From: an uncultured Clostridia bacterium
GTDB lineage: Bacteria; Bacillota; Clostridia; Christensenellales; CAG-314
DNA length: 7,261 bases
Reading direction: 5' to 3'
Assembly: GCA_937915515.1 (NCBI GenBank)
Contig: CALGIK010000181.1
Location: forward strand, 1-7,261
The position numbers were made by a program, and so were the translations under genes. Positions 1 through 6,093 of the stretch are shown here, piece by piece; position 1 is the first letter of the stretch; every line of letters starts with the position of its first letter. A model generated the notes under the pieces. The model saw nothing but the letters and a program-made list of their open reading frames with translations, was not told the origin of the DNA and searched no databases.

Positions 1-313
1 GGCCAACCTTTAACAGCCGCATTGTCTTGTCATTACCTCTGGCATAAGCATCGGCGCAACCTTCATTATCCAAGTAAAACGTATATACATTTTCCTCAAT
101 GCGTGCTAATTTGCTTTGATTGTCGCCTTTAGCCGTACTAGTCACTTTGAAGGTATTGCTTTTTGGCAAAATAATATTTGTATTAACGGATAAGTTTTTA
201 GCTATAACGTTGCTGCCGGCATAAAAAAGATAATACCCAACGCTTAAAGCGCATATAATCAGAGCCAAAAAACTGCATAATATTATAAAAAATGTTTTTT
301 TAGTTTTTTTCAT
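1..313 (-). CDS. Membrane-anchored protein of unknown function, N-terminal part
   Basis: I do not recognise this protein. The open frame starts at an ATG at 313 and runs without a stop off the left edge, so only the first 104 codons are visible. It begins with a Lys-rich stretch (MKKTKKTFF), followed by one hydrophobic segment at about residues 8-31. This is typical of a signal anchor or uncleaved signal peptide, with the rest of the chain outside the cell. There is a Cys within the hydrophobic segment (about residue 21), but no proper lipobox around it. The visible outer part (residues 32-104) is polar and fairly rich in Asn, Lys and Thr, with short alternating stretches that suggest beta structure. 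The Shine-Dalgarno site is weak, but a strong promoter lies just upstream at 332-360, which supports this start. It is a separate transcription unit, because the terminator of the ABC operon lies between them. Coding status is likely; function is open. Confidence 0.72.
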   Translation of the reverse strand, partial: MKKTKKTFFIILCSFLALIICALSVGYYLFYAGSNVIAKNLSVNTNIILPKSNTFKVTSTAKGDNQSKLARIEENVYTFYLDNEGCADAYARGNDKTMRLLKVG

Positions 314-331
314 AAAATAACCACAATGTAA

Positions 332-360
332 TATATATCATTTTTAGCATAAAAAGTCAA
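332..360 (-). promoter_or_regulatory. Sigma-A type promoter of the left-edge membrane protein gene
   Basis: On the minus strand a -35 box TTGACT (355-360) is followed after exactly 17 bases by a -10 box TATATA (332-337). A TGA directly before the -10 supplies the TG of an extended -10. Transcription would start near 325, leaving a leader of about a dozen bases before the ATG at 313. The boxes and spacing are seen; activity is inferred. Confidence 0.7.
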
Positions 361-367
361 CAAAAAC

Positions 368-400
368 AAAAAAACCTCCGCTTAAAAAACAGCAAAGGTT
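368..400 (-). terminator. Intrinsic terminator of the marR-ABC operon
   Basis: On the minus strand, AACCTTTGCT (391-400) pairs with AGCGGAGGTT (373-382) over 10 bp, including two G-U pairs. The loop is eight bases, GTTTTTTA, and a run of T follows down to 368. It lies 15 bases after the stop codon of the last ABC gene and just ahead of the promoter of the left-edge gene, so it separates the two transcription units. Confidence 0.85.
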
Positions 401-415
401 ATTTTGTAATAGACG

Positions 416-2251
416 TTAAATTGTAAATTGGCTGTTATATAGCTCGGCATAAAATCCGTCTTCTTTCAATAATTGTTTATGTGTGCCTTTTTCTACAATA
501 TCTCCGTCTTTTAAAACCAATATCAAATCGGCGTTTTTTATAGTTGACAGCCTATGTGCAATTATAAAAGATGTGCGGCCTTTCATTAATCTGTCCATAG
601 CCTGCTGAGTAATAATCTCGGTGCGGGTGTCAACGTTGCTTGTCGCTTCGTCCAAAATAAGCATAGGTGCGTTTTCGATCATCGCTCTCGCAATAGTGAT
701 TAGCTGTTTTTGTCCCGCCTTGTCGTCTAAAACAGTATTGTAATTATCAGGCAAAGTCATAATAAAATGGTGCAAGCCGACAGCCTTTAAAGCGTTTATT
801 ACATCTAAGTCGCTGACATTGTTTTTTCCGTAACGTACGTTTTCTATTATTGTCCCTTCAAAGATCCATGTGTCCTGCAATACCATTCCAAATAAATCAT
901 GTACGTTAGCACGTGATAAATCCGTCAGCGGCACGCCGTCCACCAAAATCTCACCTTCGTTTAACTCGTAAAAACGCATAAGCAAATTGACAATGGTTGT
1001 TTTGCCCGCTCCCGTAGGTCCTACAATAGCCACTTTTTGTCCGGCTTTAATGTCGGCGTTAAAACCTTTGATAATTATTTTTTCGGGGGAATAGCCAAAC
1101 TTGACGTTTTTAAACCTTACGTCGCCTTTAACATTTGTCAAAACGGTCTTAACATCATCGGCTTCCATTTCCTTAGCGTCTAAAAACTCAAACACCCTTT
1201 CGCTTGCCGCCGCCATAGACTGTAAGCTTGTCGTAGCCTGTGCAATCTGAGACAGCGGATTTGTAAAGTAGCGGATATAAAGCATAAAAGCCACAATAAC
1301 GCCAATTTCAGTTAATCCGCTTATGGTTAACGCTCCGCCTACTACACACACAACTACAAAACCAAAATTACTTACAAATCCCATCAACGGTTGCATAAGA
1401 CCGCTTAAAAACTGACTTTTCCAAGCGCTGACAAAAAGTTCATCGTTAATTTTAGCAAACTTTTGCGACGCTTTCCTTTGTCCGTTGTAGGCTTTTACGA
1501 CGTTGTGCCCTGCGTAAATTTCTTCGATATGACCGTTTATTTCGCCCAATGAGTTTTGCTGCTGCTTAAAATATTTTTGCGATACCTTTATTATTAAAAG
1601 CATAAACAAAACGCCGACTACCACACTGCCCACAGCGCTAAAAGCCATAATATAATTTGTGATAAACATCATTGTGAGCGATCCCGCAAAAAAAACAATT
1701 TGACGGACAAAAACGGGAAAGCTGTTTTGAAGCGTCTGTCCTATTGCGTCCACATCGTTTGTCACCCTACTCAATATATCTCCAAAAGTGGTAGTATCAA
1801 AATAGCTTAAAGGCAATTTGTTTATCTTTATGTTAATTTCGCTGCGTAATCTCTTTGTTATTTTTTGGCTGATGTTAGCAAATATTTGTTCCTGAACAAC
1901 ATGAGTAACCATGCTTATACTGTAAAGGATAACCAAAGTTAAACATAAAGAGAATATCTGCTCTAAATCCATAATTGTTGTTTCGTCTTTATAAGAGATA
2001 AGATCAGTAACTCTCTGCAGCTTTTGTGGTCCTAAAATTATCATAGTAACGCTTACTATTGCCAAAACGGTAGCCAAAACCAAAAGAGCAATATATTTTG
2101 AGCTAAAAGTTGACAAGCGTGCCATTGCTTTTTTAAAGTTTTTAGGTTTTTCGACCATTCTTATGCCGCCCCTCATAGGTCCTCTCATAGGAGGCTGAAT
2201 AGGTCTATTTGTTGTCGAAGAGGGAATTCTGTTTGTTTCATTATCTTTCAT
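416..2251 (-). CDS. ABC exporter half-transporter with degenerate signature motif (subunit A)
   Basis: This 611-residue protein is a fused membrane and ATPase half-transporter of the multidrug exporter type (ABCB/MdlB-like). It probably pairs with the product of the gene just upstream. A basic cytoplasmic tail with a Met-Arg-Gly repeat (residues 1-45) is common in clostridial members. Six membrane helices lie between about 52 and 330. The ATPase domain follows: A-loop Tyr387, Walker A GPTGAGKTT (411-419), Q-loop Gln459, Walker B MLILDE with Asp534 and catalytic Glu535, D-loop SNVD (538-541) and H-loop His566. The LSGGQ signature is missing. The region reads VLDDKAGQKQ (residues 507-516) and is five residues shorter than the same stretch in its partner. 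The start ATG is preceded by GGAGG (2258-2262) with a 6-base gap and overlaps the end of the upstream gene by 11 bp, which suggests coupled translation. The substrate cannot be told from sequence; drugs or toxic amphiphiles are the usual guess for this family. Confidence 0.95.
   Translation of the reverse strand: MKDNETNRIPSSTTNRPIQPPMRGPMRGGIRMVEKPKNFKKAMARLSTFSSKYIALLVLATVLAIVSVTMIILGPQKLQRVTDLISYKDETTIMDLEQIFSLCLTLVILYSISMVTHVVQEQIFANISQKITKRLRSEINIKINKLPLSYFDTTTFGDILSRVTNDVDAIGQTLQNSFPVFVRQIVFFAGSLTMMFITNYIMAFSAVGSVVVGVLFMLLIIKVSQKYFKQQQNSLGEINGHIEEIYAGHNVVKAYNGQRKASQKFAKINDELFVSAWKSQFLSGLMQPLMGFVSNFGFVVVCVVGGALTISGLTEIGVIVAFMLYIRYFTNPLSQIAQATTSLQSMAAASERVFEFLDAKEMEADDVKTVLTNVKGDVRFKNVKFGYSPEKIIIKGFNADIKAGQKVAIVGPTGAGKTTIVNLLMRFYELNEGEILVDGVPLTDLSRANVHDLFGMVLQDTWIFEGTIIENVRYGKNNVSDLDVINALKAVGLHHFIMTLPDNYNTVLDDKAGQKQLITIARAMIENAPMLILDEATSNVDTRTEIITQQAMDRLMKGRTSFIIAHRLSTIKNADLILVLKDGDIVEKGTHKQLLKEDGFYAELYNSQFTI
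2168..2191 (-). repeat. Imperfect 12-bp tandem repeat in the N-terminal tail of subunit A
   Basis: On the minus strand CCTATGAGAGGA (2180-2191) is followed at once by CCTATGAGGGGC (2168-2179), encoding PMRG-PMRG. It explains the Met-Arg-Gly repeat of the cytoplasmic tail. The two units differ at two positions. The purine-rich parts resemble Shine-Dalgarno sequences ahead of in-frame ATG codons, but the GGAGG at 2258-2262 is the better initiation site. Confidence 0.6.
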
Positions 2252-4019
2252 AATTATCCTCCATCGACAATTGCGAATTAACTATTTGTCTGTATACCTC
2301 GCAAGTTTTATACAAATGCTTATGTGTGCCTATTCCTACCATTTTGCCTTGCTCCAAAACGATTATTTTGTCCGCATCCATTATTGTGCCTACCCTTTGA
2401 GCAACAATCAAAAGAGTGGCTCCTTCCGTATATTTTTTTAAAGCACGCCTTAATTCCTTATCAGTTTTAAAATCTAATGCGCTAAAACTGTCGTCAAAAA
2501 TGTAAATTTCGGGTTTACGGGCTATTGCCCTTGCTATTGCTATACGCTGTTTTTGACCTCCGCTTAAATTTGCGCCGTTTTGCGCTATGCGGCTGTTAAA
2601 ACCGTCGGGCATTTGTTGGATAAAGTCAGCGCACTTAGCAATTTGCGCAGCCATTAAAATTTCTTTTTCCGTTGGCACTTCCCGTCCATTCTCGCCAAAA
2701 GCAATATTATCGGTTACCGTTCCGCCGTAAAGGATTGCCTGTTGCGGCACATAACCTAACTTATTGCGCAAAGCTTCCTCTGTATAATCCTTTACGTTTA
2801 CGCCGTCAATTTTTACCTCGCCTTCCGTTACATCGTAAAAACGGGGTACCAAATTTATGAGCGTGCTTTTTCCGCTGCCTGTACTTCCTATAAAAGCCAC
2901 CGTTTCGCCTCTTTTAACAACAAAACTTATGTCCTCTAAAACGCATTCCTGTGCATCGGGATATTTAAAGGATACATTTTTAAATTCCACTTCTCCGGTA
3001 ATTTCCACGTCGTCAAGCGTGGCTCCTTGCGTTAAAGCGCCGTCGCATATTTTTGTTTTTGTATTTAACACCTCGTTTATTCTCACCGCAGCGGCATTAG
3101 CACGGGGCATAAACATAAAGATAAAGGTCAGCATCATAAAAGACATAATAACCTGCATCGAGTAATTACTAAAAGTTACCATATCGCCAAACAAACCTAA
3201 CCTTGTCGCCGCATCTGCCGCCGAATTAATTATAGACGCCCCCAGCCAATAAATTGCAAGTGTCAATCCGTTTTGTACAGCATTAATTAATGGATTCATT
3301 AATACAGCGGCTCGTGCTGCTCCTAAAAAGTTTTGAGTAAGATTTTTGTTGCTTTTTTCAAATTTTTGCTGTTGAAAGTTTTCGGCGTTATAAGCCCTGA
3401 CAACTTTTAAACCCGTCAAATTTTCTCTCAAATCACGGTTTACGTCATCAATTAGGCGCTGCATTTTTTTAAACCTGGGTGCTGCAATAATCATAATGAT
3501 TACTATCGACAAGATCATAAACAAAAGCGCAATTGCCGCCGCAACAGTCCACTGATAACTTTTAACGCTTATTTTGGATATTGCCCAAACTGCCATTACA
3601 GGCGCTTTTATCAAAACGTGCAATCCCATAGCGATAACCATAGCTATTTGTGTCACGTCGTTGGTACTGCGTGTTATTAAACTTGCCGTCGAAAACTTGT
3701 TTATTTCCTCCATGCTGAAGGACTGAACTTTATTAAATAAATCGTTTCTTATGCGTTTAGAAAAATTTGCCGCTATTAAAGCCGACACCAAACCGGTTAT
3801 TACGGCTACGCTTAAAGACGCTAATCCGTATAATAGCATTTTTACGCCCACTGCCCATATTTCGTTTACGGAGTGTCCGCCGACTTTTACAAGCCTCGTT
3901 ATTTCTTGTGTAAATTCGGGAATTTTTAAGTCAAAATAAACGCTTCCTACAATGAGTACAGCGCACAATATCACACCGAGCCATTCCTTAAATTTAAAAC
4001 GGCTGATAAGTTTTAGCAT
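2241..4019 (-). CDS. ABC exporter half-transporter with non-canonical ATP site (subunit B)
   Basis: This 592-residue protein is the second half-transporter of the pair, again with a membrane domain followed by an ATPase. Six hydrophobic helices lie at about 14-30, 60-83, 127-149, 157-179, 245-265 and 285-305. The ATPase shows A-loop Tyr353, Walker A GSTGSGKST (378-386), Q-loop Gln426 and a perfect NLSGGQKQR signature (LSGGQ at 485-489). Its own ATP site is atypical. Walker B is IYIFDD, with Asp510 where the catalytic Glu should be, and the H-loop His is replaced by Gln541 (VAQR). In heterodimeric exporters such as TM287/288, BmrCD and LmrCD this combination marks the subunit that supplies the degenerate ATP site. 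The ATG at 4019 follows GGGGAGG (4030-4036) by 10 bases. It overlaps the MarR gene's stop codon (ATGCTAA), indicating coupled translation. A heterodimer with subunit A is strongly implied by the complementary defects. Confidence 0.95.
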   Translation of the reverse strand: MLKLISRFKFKEWLGVILCAVLIVGSVYFDLKIPEFTQEITRLVKVGGHSVNEIWAVGVKMLLYGLASLSVAVITGLVSALIAANFSKRIRNDLFNKVQSFSMEEINKFSTASLITRSTNDVTQIAMVIAMGLHVLIKAPVMAVWAISKISVKSYQWTVAAAIALLFMILSIVIIMIIAAPRFKKMQRLIDDVNRDLRENLTGLKVVRAYNAENFQQQKFEKSNKNLTQNFLGAARAAVLMNPLINAVQNGLTLAIYWLGASIINSAADAATRLGLFGDMVTFSNYSMQVIMSFMMLTFIFMFMPRANAAAVRINEVLNTKTKICDGALTQGATLDDVEITGEVEFKNVSFKYPDAQECVLEDISFVVKRGETVAFIGSTGSGKSTLINLVPRFYDVTEGEVKIDGVNVKDYTEEALRNKLGYVPQQAILYGGTVTDNIAFGENGREVPTEKEILMAAQIAKCADFIQQMPDGFNSRIAQNGANLSGGQKQRIAIARAIARKPEIYIFDDSFSALDFKTDKELRRALKKYTEGATLLIVAQRVGTIMDADKIIVLEQGKMVGIGTHKHLYKTCEVYRQIVNSQLSMEDNYER

Positions 4020-4465
4020 TTAACAGTATCCTCCCCGCTGTCTTCGATAAGATTTTTTGCCAATTTATCAAATAATAAATTAAGCGTGGTTATTTCTTTT
4101 TCTGTCAATCCTTTTCGCAAAACGCTTTCGGTTTGCGCTATTTGCTCCTCTATACGCTTATAAAATTCCATTGCCTTATCGGTTAATTCGATTTGCTTCA
4201 AACGCGCATCTTCTTTTACGCATGCACGCCTGATTAAACCGTTATTTTCCATAGCTTGTAATAGCTTGGTAACCGTGCTGCGTCTGATATTAAATTGTTG
4301 TTCTAAATCACGCTGGTAAACTTTATCATGATGAGCGATATACCCTATAATCCAGCCGTGCATGCCGGTAATGTTATTTATTTCCTTTAAAATAGGACTG
4401 TTCATCATACGCCTTCGCATGAGGTTTGACAGTTTTTTTATCTGCATCCCTATTTGATTTTCCAT
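4013..4465 (-). CDS. MarR-family transcriptional regulator of the ABC exporter operon
   Basis: This 150-residue protein has the size and build of MarR-family repressors, which bind DNA as dimers and are released by small ligands. A helical N-terminal dimerisation part (about 1-35) leads into a winged helix-turn-helix at about 36-95. The recognition helix region is around RRSTVTKLLQAM (61-72). The wing carries the family's Asp-Ala-Arg signature (residues 86-88, in KEDARLKQIELT). The C-terminal helix (about 97-140) completes the dimer interface. The ATG at 4465 has AGGAG at 4470-4474, four bases upstream. As first gene of a three-gene operon, behind a consensus promoter with an inverted repeat at the start site, it very probably represses itself and the transporter genes until an inducer, perhaps the exported compound, appears. 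Family assignment is firm; the ligand is unknown. Confidence 0.93.
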   Translation of the reverse strand: MENQIGMQIKKLSNLMRRRMMNSPILKEINNITGMHGWIIGYIAHHDKVYQRDLEQQFNIRRSTVTKLLQAMENNGLIRRACVKEDARLKQIELTDKAMEFYKRIEEQIAQTESVLRKGLTEKEITTLNLLFDKLAKNLIEDSGEDTVKC

Positions 4466-4483
4466 TTTTCTCCTGTTTAGATT

Positions 4484-4513
4484 ATTTGTTATATGTTAGA
4501 TAGCTAACAAATA
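4484..4513. promoter_or_regulatory. Probable MarR operator (nested inverted repeats)
   Basis: TGTTAG (4494-4499) and CTAACA (4504-4509) form a perfect 6-4-6 inverted repeat. A second pair, ATTTGTTA (4484-4491) and TAACAAAT (4506-4513), forms a wider inverted repeat that shares the right-hand arm. Both cover the predicted transcription start (about 4509) and early leader of the marR operon, where a bound dimer would block RNA polymerase. AT-rich TTAG/CTAA palindromes of this kind are usual for MarR proteins. The repeats are seen; binding is inferred. Confidence 0.75.
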
Positions 4514-4515
4514 GC

Positions 4516-4544
4516 ATTATAGTTTTTTATTGTTTACCTGTCAA
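4516..4544 (-). promoter_or_regulatory. Consensus sigma-A promoter of the marR-ABC operon
   Basis: The minus strand carries TTGACA (4539-4544), a 17-base spacer, then TATAAT (4516-4521). Both boxes and the spacing match consensus exactly. Such a strong promoter makes sense if the overlapping operator keeps it off most of the time. The leader to the marR ATG is about 44 bases. Confidence 0.9.
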
Positions 4545-4586
4545 TTTTTTTTAGCGGTAAAAATGATTTTTCAACGGAATTTCACT

Positions 4587-4615
4587 AAAAAAATTGCGCC
4601 TCAAACTGAAGCGCA
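4587..4615 (-). terminator. Intrinsic terminator of the aldehyde dehydrogenase gene
   Basis: On the minus strand TGCGCTTCA (4607-4615) pairs with TGAGGCGCA (4595-4603) over 9 bp with one G-U pair and a three-base loop. An A and seven T residues (4587-4593) follow. It begins about 30 bases after the stop codon and lies upstream of the marR promoter, insulating the two tandem units. The intergenic stretch 4466-4644 holds only this terminator and the marR control region. Confidence 0.85.
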
Positions 4616-4644
4616 TAATGTACTGTTAATTTGGTAAATTGTTT

Positions 4645-6005
4645 TTAGTTGTCGTCAATTTTAAAATAACTCTTTATAAAATTAAGTTTGTTTTTGCTGT
4701 AAGGCGGATATTTAGCTTCAATTTCTGTTTTTCCCTTAACCAAAACGCTGCGGTAATGAACAAAGGCATCATAACTCTTTTTGCCGTGATAGCTGCCGTA
4801 TCCGCTCATACCTACACCGCCAAAAGGCAGATTGATTTCCGTTAGATGCATAATAGTATCATTTATACACGCTCCGCCGCTTATAGTGTGCTGCGCTATG
4901 TATTCTCCCGCGGCTGCGCTTTGACTGAAATAATAAAACGCCAAAGGTTTTTCCTTACCTTTAAGCTGCTCCAACAAGTCGTTTAATTTTTCAAATTCTA
5001 AAACAGGCAATATCGGCGCAAAAATCTCTTCTTGCATGATCGGGCTGTCAAAAGTTATGCCCATAAGCACAGTAGGCTCCATTTTACGTCCGACGCTTTT
5101 TCCTCCGCACAAAATATTTTCGCCTTCGATTAACTTTGTTATCTCGTCAACTTTTTGCTGCGTTATAACAAAGGGAAAATCATCGCTTAACGCTTCGCCT
5201 GTGTAAAAAAACTTTTTGATATAAAAAAGTAGTTTTTCGATAAAATCATCTTTAATTTCCTTATGGACAACGCAATAATCAGGAGCGACGCAGGTTTGAC
5301 CCGCATTTAAAAATTTGCCCCAGGCTATCCTTTTTGCCGCTAAATCCACATCGGCGTCTGCGTCAACTATACAAGGTGATTTGCCCCCTAATTCTAAAAT
5401 ACAAGGGGTTAAAAACTTTGCCTGTTTTTCCCTTATTAATTTGGCAAATTGACTGCTGCCGGTATAAAACATAAAGTCAAATTTTTGATCAAACAAATCT
5501 TCGTCTCTGTTGCAGTTAACATAGGCGTAATCCGTATCAAAAACCGACATAATTTTTGCAATAACCTCGCTGACTTTAGGAGTTTTGCTGCTGGGCTTAA
5601 CAATAAGCGTGTTGCCCCCTGCAATAGCTCCTATAACAGGACACATAGTCAATTGAAAAGGATAATTCCAAGGCGAAACAATAAGTACAGTCCCTAAAGG
5701 CACGCTGACGATTTTTGCACTGCTAAAGAGGTTAATAAGGCTTGTGGAGACATGATGTGGCGTGCAAAACGTTTTAAATGTTTTATCATATAATTTAACT
5801 CATGCATCACCATGCCTACTTCGGTACTGTAAACGTCAAACTCGCATTTGTTAAAATCATCTTTAAACGCCTGCACCAAAGGTTTAATGTTTAAAGCAAT
5901 GGACTGTTTGAGTTTTTTTAATTGAGCAAGTCTAAAATTAACGTCAAAAGTTACGCCGCTGTTAAAAAAAGTGCGTTGACTTTCTAAAATTTGTTCAGTT
6001 GTCAT
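4645..6005 (-). pseudogene. Aldehyde dehydrogenase, split by a frameshift
   Basis: Two overlapping frames together make one NAD(P)-dependent aldehyde dehydrogenase of the class 3-like type, which oxidises aldehydes to acids in the cytoplasm. The N-terminal piece starts at the ATG at 6005 (MTTEQILES), chosen because AGGAGG lies five bases upstream. It reads about 103 residues to a TAG at 5694-5696. The C-terminal piece continues in another frame from about 5720 to 4645. It holds everything catalytic: SPWNYPF (Asn13, counting its first residue at 5703), the cofactor Lys36 in VKPSS, TGSS (81-84), general-base Glu104 in LELGGKSP, nucleophile Cys138 in NAGQTC, and EEIFAP (225-230). The frames differ by one missing base (or 3n+1). 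The linker before PLGTVLIVSPWNYP also seems about four residues shorter than I recall for the family, so a short deletion is possible. The second piece has no Shine-Dalgarno site. A sequence error remains possible. Its own promoter and terminator are intact. Confidence 0.85.
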
Positions 6006-6010
6006 GTTTA

Positions 6011-6016
6011 CCTCCT
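6011..6016 (-). promoter_or_regulatory. Shine-Dalgarno site that fixes the aldehyde dehydrogenase start
   Basis: AGGAGG on the minus strand lies five bases before the ATG at 6005. It shows that translation starts there, not at the longer in-frame ATG at 6050. That upstream ATG overlaps the promoter's -35 box, so it would not be in the mRNA. Confidence 0.88.
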
Positions 6017-6021
6017 GATTA

Positions 6022-6050
6022 ATTATAGCATATTTAACGTTATGTATCAT
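6022..6050 (-). promoter_or_regulatory. Extended -10 promoter of the aldehyde dehydrogenase gene
   Basis: The minus strand has TATAAT (6022-6027) directly preceded by TGC, a full extended -10 element. The -35 hexamer 17 bases further up is ATGATA (6045-6050), matching consensus at four of six positions. Transcription would start near 6015, at or within the Shine-Dalgarno site, giving a very short leader of roughly ten bases. Confidence 0.75.
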
Positions 6051-6056
6051 TTTTAT

Positions 6057-6085
6057 TTGCCTTAATGCCGCATTTTTGCTAAAAT
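6057..6085 (+). promoter_or_regulatory. Extended -10 promoter of the peptidase E-like gene
   Basis: On the plus strand TTGCCT (6057-6062) is followed after 17 bases by TAAAAT (6080-6085), with TGC immediately before it as an extended -10. The predicted start is about 6091-6093, only one to three bases before the ATG at 6094. It faces away from the aldehyde dehydrogenase promoter, with just six bases between the two -35 boxes. Confidence 0.62.
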
Positions 6086-6093
6086 AACTAGGA

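Noticed and set aside
230..290. Lipobox in the left-edge membrane protein
   Set aside because: Cys residues occur in the hydrophobic segment, but the preceding residues do not fit the Leu-x-[Gly/Ala]-Cys pattern, so a signal anchor is the safer call.
2168..2200. Internal translation start of ABC subunit A after the purine-rich repeat
   Set aside because: The ATG at 2251 has a better Shine-Dalgarno site (GGAGG, 6-base gap) and the coupled overlap with the upstream gene. The Met-Arg-Gly tail is common in related proteins.
2672..3165. Plus-strand open frames of 62 and 102 codons opposite ABC subunit B
   Set aside because: They lie entirely within a well-supported ABC gene on the other strand, show no family resemblance and have no promoter or Shine-Dalgarno support.
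4645..5703. C-terminal aldehyde dehydrogenase piece as a separate gene starting at GTG 5703
   Set aside because: It would lack the N-terminal part of the family, has no Shine-Dalgarno site, and begins in the middle of a conserved PLGTVLIVSPWNYP segment. It is the rest of the broken gene.
5712..5720. Possible programmed -1 frameshift at the CAAAAAT tract in the aldehyde dehydrogenase
   Set aside because: The tract does not fit the X-XXY-YYZ slippery pattern well. I see no stable downstream hairpin or internal Shine-Dalgarno stimulator, and metabolic dehydrogenases are not known to use frameshifting. Mutation or sequence error is simpler.
6006..6050. Longer start of the aldehyde dehydrogenase at ATG 6050
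   Set aside because: The extra 15 codons overlap the -10 and -35 boxes and the Shine-Dalgarno site, and there is no ribosome-binding site before 6050.
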